Shown here: piece after piece, positions 23,773 to 35,032 of the stretch
Layout: every line of letters begins with the position of its first letter
How positions within the stretch are numbered: the stretch's first letter is position 1
Assembly (NCBI RefSeq): GCF_001949145.1
Contig: NW_019091398.1
Span: forward strand, 1,250,082-1,314,081
Reading direction: 5' to 3'
DNA: 64,000 nucleotides
DNA from: Acanthaster planci
Lineage: Eukaryota > Echinodermata > Asteroidea > Valvatida > Acanthasteridae
Notes under the pieces: generated by a model
The model's database searches: none
Told to the model about the DNA's origin: nothing
What the model saw: only the letters and a program-made list of their open reading frames with translations
Program-made: the position numbers and the translations under genes

Positions 23773-24990
23773 TTCTCCCAATTTAAAGCTAATAAGCCTA
23801 CTACCAATCATCAAGCCGCTCACAAGGACTTTTTCTTCCAAAGCAAGTCCATTCTCGCCAAATTTGATGACGGGCAAACAGAATGAAGCTCGGTTAAATC
23901 TATGGGCATGAGGTATCCACAAGGCCCTGGAATTTCAACCTGCATCTATTTCTGTTACATGTTTGCCAACTAGATGCGCAATTTCTGTTGTTTATTCATG
24001 AGTATCACACAGGTGTTCATGTCTATCTTGTGTTTTTTATGGCACATACCACCATTCAAAATACTCCTCAGATACGTGCACATATTTATCTGTCTCAACG
24101 TTTGCTTCATATAAATCTTCAAAACATGACGCTGCATTCTTCAGCGAAGCAACCAAAAAAAAAAAAAAAACCCACAAACTTTCACAGGCAGACCTACATC
24201 CATTCGTCAATTATCAGTCAGGCGAGTAGTGATTAGTCATCTGATCAATAGTTTTGTTTGCCGGCGGCTGGATTCCGGAGACTATTAAATAAGATCATGT
24301 CTGTCTCATAAGATGATTTACCGACAAATAAATGCTATCTGGGGTAATTGGAAGAATCCGTTTATCAACATTTAAGTTATGTTTACCTGGAATAAGATTT
24401 GAATGAAGCCGTTCGTCATCAATATAATCAGCCAAGAAGGCATTACACCATGTACACTGTTTGAACCGTGGAGTTATTCCCTGGTTCTTCTCAGAACCAC
24501 ACATACTCAAGAAAGAGATTGATCCATGGTGTAACCGCAATCGTTTTGGTTTTTTTGTTTTGTTGTTTTTTTTCCCTCATATAGTTCTTTCACCATGAAA
24601 ACCTTTAAGTCTTAAGAAGGCATTAAGTTTGTAAGGTTTCTTTTTAGAATGAAAATGATTGTAGTATACAAGTAGAAATGATGGTGTGGTTTCAATGAGT
24701 ACTGATTTTAATGCACATTTCAGCATGTTCAGCAAGCATTTAAATTGAATGTCTTTTTACATACAGTCCCCCATTCTACAAATTCTTTCCTTGAAGACCA
24801 TGTCGTATTACTTAGAAGTCTTGAATTCACACCTACATGTAGCAACCAGCCCATAGACAAGGCTCTTCTGGTAGGTAGTCACCCAATTGTGCAAGAATTT
24901 TCTGATCTGGCATCCCTACATTTGTAAGTTACAATATATGCACCCATAAAAGAAAACTAAACACACAGTTTCAAAAGACAAACGATGCAC

Positions 24991-27900
24991 TCAATCCCGC
25001 CACCTGTGCCCACAGTCTGGGCTACAACATTTGTAGAAGGTGGTCATTGGCTCGTCGGCAGAGCGCGTCTGAATCTGCATGAAGTAAGCCCTCGGATGTT
25101 CACATTTGGGACATTTTTCTGTAAGGGTGAGATAGTAGAGTTCTCTGGCAAATGTGACGATCACTCACTGGAGGGATACATATATACATGTACCTCGTTC
25201 TCATATTGGCCTGAGCGCCAGGGTTGAGTATCGATCTCAGTCGAGATTAGATACATATCATGTAGAGTGCCGTGCAGGGAGAAAACTTGTCCAGTTTCTC
25301 CCTCAAAAGGAGGCATTTCCTGTCTTCGATATAAAATCAGCTCGAGTAAACACTGATGTACCACGCTGGTAGGAAAAATATCCTCATGCACTGCACAAAT
25401 TATGTACACGTACAGTCTAGTGTGCCACCCATCAAGTCATAATCCACATGATAATCCACATCATAATCCATGTGGTTGCTTGCACACAGTTAAGGTTCAG
25501 GGGGCCGTTACTACAATAGTAATACAAAACAATGTACATGTACAAATGGAAGCTGTAGGACCATCACGAGGGGAGGGAAGTGAAGCTGGGGGAAAAAAAT
25601 TGGAAGTTTGCTTGAAAAAAAAAATCCCAAGAATGACCCCTTCCACCGTGACTTGTCTGTTGGCTGTAAGTCATTGCTTCCCCCTCTCCCACATACTAAT
25701 GACACCAATGTGTGTGGTTTCTTTAATGTTTTTTTCGGGGGGTACATGTATATTGTTTACGAGGGGTGTATATACCTTCTGTAGAATCCACATTCTCCCA
25801 AGCTGCTGCTCCACCCAGGACATCATCTACTTCCTTCAAACGAGGAAACTTTTTGCTGGAGATCTAGGCAAGAATGGAAAAAAAGGGTAAAACTGGGGTC
25901 TACTGTCTTAACCACTTGACGCCGGATAATGTGCAAACACAGGATACACACTCGAAACATATTCAATCAATTATTGGATATTCAAATATTATTTTCTGAG
26001 TATGAATATTCAAATGCAAAATTCATGAAAAGGGAGAATTTTCTTTTGTTTTAAATGAGAAATATTGCAATATGGAGGATTTTTTAAAGCAAATTCAACT
26101 GAAAAGGGACATAAATATTATGATTCAAAAAGTAACTTATTCATTAAACAATTTCAAAGGAATATAAATTTTCAACAGGACAAGAAGTGTTGTTTGTCTC
26201 CTAAATCTTGCTAAATCGTGGCTGGAGATACTCCCAAATGTGAGAAGCTATTATGTTGATTATAATGTGAATTCTGTGTGTTGTTGCCACTGATATTGTA
26301 CATGGTTCGTTCATCAACACTCTGCCTGTCAGTACGACCTATTATTCAGATATTCGACCTACACGTAATTGAAGGTCGAGTATTCGAATAATAAATTATT
26401 CGCATTGACTCAGCCCAAATTATTGATAGACTACCCCTAGTAGGAAGGCACAACCCCAATGACCATGACCAATGATGGGGGGGGGAATTAAGATTCATCC
26501 TCTGTGCACTTGTAATTGAAGTATGTGAAGTGACTCATGTCCCATTATCTGTAGTTCAGGCATGTACAGTACATGATGTGGGCACAATTGCTTGATCTGC
26601 GTGGTACATGTATCTGTTGATTTTTTTACACAATTTACCAATGATTCTGGCACCAACTAATCCAAATCACCTTTTCTTTCTAGGTTTAGCATTAAACTGC
26701 ATTTAGGCTCTAGGGCCTAATTCGTCATGTTCATGGTTAAGGAAGACTGTTTCAAAAGTGGGGAAAAAGGTGGAGATTTAGGAAAGGACTGACCGATAGT
26801 GCAATGCCAATATGCACGATCGTGCTTATTGTCCGAGTGCACCCAACTCAAGCATGTTAAAGTTGCAGGCCAGTAAATAGGTGCAAAATTGCCTGCACAG
26901 ACCAAATCACGATTTGCAGGCTGTCAAATTCTCTGTTTTTAGAGCGTTTTGTGGCACGTGGACTGGGTGGTTTGTTAAAATGGTGGATGAAATCCAGGAG
27001 CAGGACAATGCCAGTTGTATTTCTGAAAGTACTGAACCAAATGGGGCCCTCCAAATTGCTCTATTTTGCAATGGACTGTAAAAAATGTTTTAAAAATGCT
27101 GATGGGCCTCATGACTGTATCGAGGGGTGATTTTCTCTGGAGAGAAATACCGGGATCTTCAAAAGTCACCTGTGAAGCCACTGAAAATTGAAAGAAAAAT
27201 AAAAGATGAGGAAGTGAGCTGTCTGGAACTCCTGTGCTTTCCTATTTTTATGAAGTGGGGATATTTATCACTACTGTCTATGGCATCTTATTTACTGATC
27301 TGCATTATAAACAAGCAGGCCTGGGCACATGTGTACATCCATGGAGCTACAAGTACATGTATAGCTCCATGGTACATGTACATCATAGTACGCATACAAC
27401 TTTGGCTAGCTAGTAGTCCAACCATGGTTCAACCATGACCAATCAATAAGCTTTTTTTACGTTTCATGTAAGCAAGCTCAGAAGACTAAACAGCGGGGAA
27501 ACAAATTCCTGACAACGACGTTGCATAATGTTTGGCAAATGGATGCTCGTGATTGTTATTGCTGTAGACAGTTAGCGGGGGCGCTAAACTCAACATGGTG
27601 ACAGAACAGGAAATTGGCTTATTGACATGAATGATTGATGTGCCACAACCGTGCTAACATTACAACTTGGCAGCAGGCCTAAGCATACTACCTGTATCCA
27701 TCAGAGACTAGTTTTCGAGGAAATAAGGCTTTTTCTTTAATTTGAAAAATACAAACAAATACAAGATATCAATTGTCCTAATCACCTTCCCTAAGTTACA
27801 TGTAATTTGTAAACAACGAACAAAACTGGATGATGAACGCGCCACCCGTGGCTGACTATGGCTTGTTTTCAAAGGTTGTCCAGAGGTACGGTGCTCAAGT

Positions 27901-30023
27901 GAAGCCATGCATGAAATAAATGTTTGTTGCCGTGCGGTGCCTCTTGTGCAACTTCATCTTATCCTTTATTGTCGGAAGTCGTCTTTTCCAAACTCAATCT
28001 CTTTTTTTAAGGCATCTCATAAATTCTGAAATGATTTTAAATTTCAAATTACAAAATAAAGGTAAAACCATTGCAGGTGTTTCTTTGCTTTCAACTCTAA
28101 AGTTTCCCTGTGTTTTATGTTTTTTTCCAACTGTCCTATGTTTACTTCTCATTAAACATGAACTCAATAAATTGGCGAGTATTTTAAACTGAAAACACTT
28201 TCATTTATTTCTAAAACTGAAACAAATATGTTCCAGTGCTTACTGTGGAAATTATTTCATTAACCATAATTACTTGGCAAAATAATAAACATGCTTGCCC
28301 TGAAAAAATGACTAATATTTTTCTCAGGGAAATCTCCTGACAAAAGAAGGAAACAACATTGGTAAAATTTATTCTTCTGTGGGTTGAAAGCATGGGAGAC
28401 TGTGAGTGTGACAAGGTGTGACAATAAAATGTATCACTTGCCAGAAGAGGGGTGACACTGCAATAGTACTTGATGTGTGTCCAGTGCAAGCAGTTTTCAA
28501 ACATGGCCCCATGATGTTAAATTGATGGGAGTTTGCAAATTCAATGAGTGGAAATCAGTGCAAACACAGCACTTGTCACTGTCATTAATCTTCGAGTCAC
28601 TGTCATCATCACTGGTGATGGTGGTGCTCTGAAGCAATGTTGTGTTCTAGTGCAGGAGCATGAGTTGGATCAGGTTGAGGTGCAGGAATCACACGAGGCT
28701 TCTTTGATTCATTCACATCAACAACACACCAAAATGCTTTGTAAGCATTGATGGAGAATACAATGTACATGTAGTTCCTGTAGACACTTGCCCCAGACAG
28801 CAGCACTTGGCTCATACACATGTTCAGCAAGATGAGAAAGTAACTAGTATTTTGCTGTTGGATGTCACATGTCGGTTGTAATATCAACATGTAGGGCCTA
28901 GTGAATATTTATTATAATCTCTTTTTTGTCAAAATATTGATCCATTTTCTTTTATTTTGAAGGCCTTACAGTAATTGTAAAAAACCCACACAGTCACTTT
29001 TGGGGTCATCCATTTTTTTTCATCATTTTCACGAGAACACAAAGCATATGCAGGGGGGGAAGGGGTGAAGCGGTTTTGTACGCTTTTAGAAACATATTAA
29101 AAATGATGATTATCATACATGTAGACTGGCCAACTATTGCGTGTGTGGAGAGTGCACAGGACTCCAGTGCATCATTCATATGAGTTCGGGCAATGGCTAT
29201 TTCTTAACCACTTGACAATTTTGCCTGGTGTGATATATAAAAAGTACATACACAAGTACCAGGCAAAATTCACTAACGTTGAAGTCACAGCAACATGTGC
29301 AACGGAGGGGGCTTCAATGATCTCACTTCACAATCTGTCAAAATCCAACCGTTTTCACTTGACATACGCACGGCAATTGAACTTTTCGCCGCTTGTTCCT
29401 TTCAAATGTGTGTATCGAGATTCAGAATACGCAATAACTCTATGGGCGAAATATGGTCTTCCAAGAGCAACACGTACATGTATGATGATCCCGTCCAAAA
29501 TCCAAAAAGAGGAATACTAACACTCCACTAGTAGAGCTAGGCCTATGTGTACTCTAGCATGTAGTAGATACTTATGAGTGCAACTTACCACTAGGACCTT
29601 AACTTTACACTTCATCGGTCAGCGGGGAGAAGAGATCTTCAGCAAGACTGAAGGTACATGTTTTTTACGTCATTCGAAGTTATTTACATCGTGCGGCATA
29701 ACGCAGCCGGTAAGGGTGCGAAAACAAGGCCCGTCAAAATCTGGACCAAACTCTGAAACGTCCTGTTGCACCATCATGACCATGACATCAATCGTTGTCA
29801 TGATTGTTGTCATACTCCCACGATGACAACAATCAGACAATCATGAATTGAATGATGTCATGGTCATGATGGTGCAACAGAACAGGACGTTCCAGAGTTT
29901 GGTTACGCCTACCTTTCTCGTAATATTGTGAATAAATGGACATGTGTTACAAGCGAATCTGTAGCAGTTTGGCCCCTCTTCGACAACGAGTACATTGGCA
30001 CATGTTGGGCAGAACATCAACAT
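24991..30023 (-). CDS. POLR3K: DNA-directed RNA polymerase III subunit RPC10 (TFIIS-like), 3 exons
   Basis: Small RNA polymerase III subunit that supports RNA cleavage, termination and re-initiation in the nucleus. Exons on the minus strand: 30023-29913, 25863-25776, 25118-24991. They join in phase to 108 residues, the same length as human POLR3K. Exon 1 has the N-terminal zinc ribbon (C5, C8, C25, C28) with [16 protein letters not shown]. Exon 2 has [19 protein letters not shown]. Exon 3 has the C-terminal TFIIS-type ribbon [12 protein letters not shown], the catalytic-hairpin motif [14 protein letters not shown] and the end CGHRWRD followed by TGA. Nothing essential is missing. Donors are AAAG|GTAGGC and GAAG|GTATAT. 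Intron 1 is 4 kb and holds several repeats; a palindrome abuts its donor. It is divergent from SNRNP25. Confidence 0.95.
26340..26393. repeat. Short palindrome
   Basis: TATTATTCAGATATTCGACC is mirrored by GGTCGAGTATTCGAATAATA with a 12-base loop, inside POLR3K intron 1. It could be a recombined transposon end. Confidence 0.7.
28400..28890 (-). pseudogene. Possible transposase relic in POLR3K intron 1
   Basis: Reading the minus strand, an open frame (28890-28609) containing [18 protein letters not shown] runs to a stop. After a frame change the coding-like sequence continues with an acidic stretch and [13 protein letters not shown]...INLTSWG. A CCVC motif after an acidic linker resembles the small zinc-binding tails of some DNA-transposon proteins. 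Both frames are broken by stops, so any gene here is dead. The family is not identified. Confidence 0.25.
29745..29903. repeat. ~159-bp near-perfect palindrome at the POLR3K intron-1 donor
   Basis: ACCAAACTCTGAAACGTCCTG, continuing into GTTGCACCATCATGACCATG, is mirrored by CATGGTCATGATGGTGCAAC and then CCAGAGTTTGGT. Stems are ~70 bp with a short A/T-rich centre. It ends 9 bp from exon 1 of POLR3K, so on the pre-mRNA the hairpin would start just after the 5' splice site. It could be a MITE or an inverted duplication. Confidence 0.85.
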
Positions 30024-31866
30024 TTTCAGCACTGCACGTAACGTGTCTTGGGTCTGGCTCGTGTCACCATCAATTTTTGCATGTTTTACAAGCAGCGCCC
30101 TCAAGAGAGTGAAACTGAAGAATACGATTTGGTGAATTATTTATTGAATTAGGCCAAGGCCACCGTGTCATCCTTGACACTGACATCCGTGTACACACGT
30201 ATGTACATGTACATCACATGAAATTGATTAACTTTTTGTTTGGATCTGGATTGATGACTCTTTTGATAAGACGGATGACCGCATTATATCAAGAGTTGAC
30301 CTAAAAACCAGGTGCTGGGTGGACATGTGAGTTTTGCATTTATTTGATAATGGAAGTTAATAATGCGTGTAGGCCTATGTAGGAGAGTGTAACTGTAAGT
30401 GCCCTAGCCATGCTAGCTGGTATCAGGTCAACTCGACCGTTTGCCAACTTGACTCGAGTCAACTCGACTCTCGACCGTCGACCCTTGTTCCTTCAACCAT
30501 AAAGGTTAACTCGACTCTTGACCAACTCGACCGTGCAAACGGTGCAACAGGTAGGCCTGCAGGGCATCATAGAAGGAACGCATTTTTCCTAGGCCTAGTT
30601 CTGGATCACGCGTGTAATTGTCTTACTGTGTGTGATGTGATCTGTGCATGCGCACAGTGTGGTGACAGATTTCGGGGGTTCGTGCGTGCATGCTTCTCAA
30701 ATTGGAAAAATTATTTTGGAGTATCTCATTATCATTGGCACAAGTCTATTGATTGCATTTCAGTTGATTTCCTGGGTTCATTGAGCCGAAATTAGCATCC
30801 ATAATTTTTGCGATCTGGAACCGATTCAATCTTTATTTTCGCCTTTTAATAACTATTTTTCAAGGAAAGAGTTTGTCTAATGAATTGGTAAATGGTCGAG
30901 TTGACTTGACTTTGAAGTCGAGTTGGTCAACAGACAAGTTGGTTCAACGGTCGAGTTGGTCAGGAGTCAAGTTTGGCAAAGTTTGGGCAATTTTTCAACT
31001 TTTCTAAAATCAAGATGAGTTCATTAACAAAGTAAACAAAATAAAAAAAGCTATTTTAAATTGAATATATGCCAGTTTGATTAAGGTTGAGGGATACATT
31101 TAAAGTTAGCCTGTAGGCTGTAGTAGGGCTGCTGGGGTATACGTGTACGTACATGTATGTACGCAATATTGAAGATCTGCATAGACATGAATCGTGTCAT
31201 ATGGCATGTACACGTGTTGGCACTCACCCCACTTTTCAATTTCCATGGTTGGGTATGTTTTTTATTTACATCATCGTCCTTATGCCCCCTTAGTCCCTGG
31301 CACAATTTTACACCATGTGACAAATAGTATTGTGTGCTCCCCTATTGATGTTGTTGGGCATTATCAGTCGATCGTCATGGTGATTGCATAAATGTGCAGT
31401 GCGATCAGTTGATCCTGTAGAAATTCCCCAGTGTCTACTTCAATGTCAAGACAGTCTTTCACAAATGTGCATTGTAAAGAAAATGAAGTGAGCTGATTAT
31501 CATCAAATTATGGACGTTTAAGGGATTGCGCATATATCAATTATGGATTGAGTGATAACGCCCAACACTGTGATCCTTAGATCCTTAGATCTGGCGTGAT
31601 CAAGAAAAAAGCCGCATGACATGTATGCCAACTATTGTTGAAAAAATATTTAAATATTTATTTTTCAGGAGGTTGTGATTGGCTGGAACCAGTCAACTTG
31701 TGAAGTTGTGACTGTGCCATGATTTGCAGGAAAAAAGATGTAAAGTGTTAGGACATTGTAGGCCTTCATGTACATCACTACAGTTACAGGTAGCATACCG
31801 GTAGTTAGTACATGTATGATCCCCAGCTGATTTCACAAAGCACAGACACTTTCCACATGTACTTCA
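30024..31866. promoter_or_regulatory. Divergent upstream region of POLR3K and SNRNP25
   Basis: 1.84 kb between the two start codons, containing the inverted CAACTCGACC repeat described separately. Promoters for both genes are expected here. No TATA or other element could be assigned with confidence. Confidence 0.4.
30420..30985. repeat. Inverted pair of CAACTCGACC-type short tandem repeats
   Basis: At 30428-30545 the words TCAACTCGACC, GACTCGAGTCAACTCGACTC and ACCAACTCGACCG recur. At 30893-30980 their complements GGTCGAGTTG, GTCGAGTTGGTCAAC and CGGTCGAGTTGGTCAGGAGTC recur. The two blocks can pair across ~350 bp. Both are built from a ~10-bp unit. Confidence 0.8.
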
Positions 31867-33505
31867 ATGGAACACCAGAAACCCATAGACGCTCTCCAGG
31901 CCACAATCCCTGCCACACCCAGTGACAATGCCGTGGAGCCCATCCTAGACGCACCCAAGGTCACATCCCAGGATGAATGCCAGAGAGCACCCACACCGGG
32001 TGAAGTGACACACCACGAGGCTATGAAGATCATGCGCGATGGACTGGCAGAGATCATCAGAGATGACCCCCTTCTCAGTGACCTCCCTGCTGAGGTGACA
32101 GCTGAGGAAGTAGGCCTCCAGATTGCACTGGAGTACGGCCAAGCTATGACTGTCAATGTGCAGAAATTCACTGGGGAGTTGATGCGTGAGTCTGTCTTTG
32201 AGACAAAACCTTATTCACTCCTCGGCTTATCAAATATTTAGCTGACAACCTGATAGAAATTTCCCTGATCCTCAGTTAATAACAGGTCCTTCCGATTTTG
32301 CATATGCAAGTACTGTACATGTACAGTGTACCTTGTTATGTAACAGGAACCTTGTACATGCACTATCAGGAATGACAACTACAATAAGCAAAATATTGGG
32401 ACCTAAAACCTTCCTTGTTATAAGCAGAAATGTTGTATGACAGGTAACTTTGGTCAAAATTGTCCAAAAAACTGGCCATTGAAAAGTGTATATTGGCCAA
32501 GTCAGGTTGCAGTACCCATCTAACATGTCTGATGCACACTACCCTGACCACCAGTACAACAGAACTTTACCTTTTAATACCAACATTTTTGTCTTTCTTC
32601 TTTCAGCATGTATTTTAATTCAATTCCATGAAGTTTACTCCAGTTATTGAAACCTCAGTATCGTACTTAAATACTCTTTGGATGTTTCACTCTCATGACA
32701 TGCATGAGGTACATGTCCATGTACAAACCTCTCAGTACACACTAACGGAGGCCATCCCTGATGAAGGGTAACCCTAACAGGGGCTGACCCTAACAAAGGG
32801 TGGGGGGTTCATGTCCTGTACATCTGTTTTCTACAACAGGAATGTCCATTCCTATAGTGTGAAGGTTGATATAGCAGTGTTCCATCTCTTATATAGCTAT
32901 TGTAGTCCTCCAAGGAGCCAGGGTGCAAGACTTGAAGCATGCCATCCAGCGATATGTAACTCTGAAGGAGTCCAGAAAGGGCAGCCAAGTCAGCATTAGT
33001 TGGTAAGAACAGACTACTTCTTAAGAATGGGGTTAACATGTGTTACATGACTGTTAAACTTTTTTAGAAATTTATTACTGATTGTACATTTACACGAAGT
33101 ATTAAGTTCAAACTGCATGACTGAGATGTTCACTTTTTGTTTACAACAGGAAATACATCTGGCGGACCTACTCCCTCTGCTATGAAGGAGAACAGCTGGA
33201 CAAGAACAAGAAACTCAAAGAGTAAGTTCACTTTATCCAACAGCAAACTAGTACTAATATTCAAGTGGGGATATACATGAATGATGAAAATAACAGAGCA
33301 CCTCCCTCCTTTAAACCTCGTGCTCCATCTTTTGGCAAGTCTCCACTCTCCAAAACTTTAGTCTGAGGACTTGGGTGGTGACTTACATTTTCATTGCCTA
33401 AAACATTCAGCAGATTTCTTTGACCTTTCACACAGATATGGCATCCGGAATAGAGACACTGTGACCTTTGTCAAGAGGCTGCGACACCAGGGGTACAAAT
33501 ACTAA
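31867..33505 (+). CDS. SNRNP25: U11/U12 small nuclear ribonucleoprotein 25 kDa protein, 4 exons
   Basis: Component of the U11/U12 di-snRNP of the minor (U12-type) spliceosome, acting in the nucleus. Exons 31867-32185, 32897-33002, 33150-33221 and 33436-33505 join in phase to 188 residues. Family marks: ALEYGQAMTVNVQKFTGELM in exon 1, VQDLKHAIQRYVTLKESRKG in exon 2, KYIWRTYSLCYEGEQLDKNK in exon 3, and YGIRNRDTVTFVKRLRHQG in exon 4, which together form the ubiquitin-like fold. Human SNRNP25 is about 132 residues, so this one has ~55 extra N-terminal residues, rich in Pro, Thr and Glu, if the first ATG is used. A later Met (MKIMRDGLAEII) is an alternative start nearer the human one. AATAAA at 33670-33675 is a likely poly(A) signal. 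Confidence 0.95.
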
Positions 33506-35032
33506 CCCCGTGTCTGGGACAGATGTTTGCTCGATCCTTCTGGTATCAAAGGAGATGGGAACAAGTTCAATTGCAACCGAGTGGCTATCTTGGCATATCA
33601 ATGGGACTGTTACAACACAGTGGTTTGTTTTACTGGAGCACTTGACATGAAGCAATTCTGAAGCAAGGGAATAAAATGGGCCCTATTACACAGAATATAC
33701 CAGACATGCCAGAGCTGTACCTGTTAGTGCCAATGAAGACCTACCAAAAGATGAGTTCATGAGCTCTAATCTCCTTTTATTCCTATGTGAAATTTGTCAT
33801 GGAACACATTGCAACATTCATCACTACGTCGTACATGTATATGTTATATCCGTCTTGTCTCTAAAAATTGACAAATGTGCTTGTGGCAATGTTTAGGGTT
33901 CCAGTTGTGAAAGCTTGACCCTAGCTCCAGATGAAAAAGACAGTGGATAAGAAGATCTGCTTTTACACAATGCAAAACTACATGACACACAAACCTTCCA
34001 AGACTTTTATTGTATCCTCATACTATAAAAAGCACGACTACTTTGATTTATTTGTATTTGTAAATAAAACACAGGATGGAAAAATATTTTTCAGTGCAAA
34101 AGGGATATTCTGTTCTGTTCCTGAAAATTTACAAAATAGATTTTTTCAGAGCTGACAAGTTCCACTTCTTAAAAACAAATTCAATATTCAATAATAATCT
34201 TTAGAATAAATATTGAATACAATAAAAAATTCTCCAAACAGATTCTAAAAAATTGGTGTATATGTATGTATATACATGTATATTTACTTTCAACTAGAAC
34301 TGTGAAACAAAAATATTCTAAAAATAAAAATTTTGTTCTCATTTGGACATCAAACACATCAATATATAATCTGATGCAGGCATAGACATTTTTCGTTTGG
34401 AAAAGATTCTCATTGTAAATGTTGACAGAAAGCCTCAACAGAAATTTCATGGCCATATTTTATTGTGGGAAAATGAAGTTGATAACATTGCTAACGCAGA
34501 AAAAGAACTTGGGCACTCCGTATCCCTCAACCGCCCAACATCAAATCTTTCTCAGCACAACAAAACACAGGCGTTAAAGAGAAACGTCAAACTTCAACTC
34601 TGATGCACTGCAATGACCTTTGTTGAAACAATAAAATATGTCTGACGACAAATGACATACAGCAAAACACTTAGGTACTTTGCCAGTGAAGACCCTAACA
34701 TATAAAGCAAACCAAAATTGAAACCTTGTTTGTACATAATATGCTTTGATATAAACACAACTCTTATGACAAAGTTGAATGCAGTATCACACACATTAGC
34801 ATGGCATAGCATGCACTATGCCATGCTTAAGTTGATCAAGAATTTCATGAAAAGCTCATGCAAACACCAATCCAAACCTTGTAATCAATATATGAATACT
34901 GGCAAAATCAGCAGTTCTTAGTACAAGTCACGCATGTCCTATGTAAGTCTGGCTCTACACTCGATGTTGAAACTATTATTTTGGGTGGTATTGCAGAAAA
35001 TGGCCTGCATGATCTCAATATCTAAGGTTTGC
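33506..35032. other. Convergent 3' region of SNRNP25 and TBCEL
   Basis: The two genes end tail-to-tail here. A poly(A) signal for SNRNP25 lies at 33670. Several TTTATT words (for example 34458-34463) are AATAAA on the minus strand and could serve TBCEL. AT-rich open frames are not gene-like. Confidence 0.45.
33670..33675 (+). terminator. Probable poly(A) signal of SNRNP25
   Basis: AATAAA 165 bases after the SNRNP25 stop codon. Confidence 0.5.

Larger units (their letters stand above)
22361..24990. other. Gene-free stretch between the GPCR and POLR3K, rich in inverted repeats
   Basis: Contains three repeats listed separately and the downstream flanks of two convergent genes. ATTAAA in minus-strand orientation at 24707-24712 is a possible poly(A) signal for POLR3K. 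A poly-A run lies near 24153-24170. No coding exon is seen. Confidence 0.35.

Noticed and set aside
25434-25480. CRISPR-like short direct repeats (CATAATCCACATGATAATCC)
   Set aside because: Only three imperfect 15-bp units in animal DNA; simple tandem repetition without spacers.
25402-25890. Plus-strand open frame of 162 codons
   Set aside because: It is antisense to POLR3K exon 2, which has clear homology and correct splice sites.
29137-29520. Plus-strand open frame of 127 codons in POLR3K intron 1
   Set aside because: It starts from GTG and not ATG, has no recognisable domain and lies inside an intron of an opposite-strand gene.
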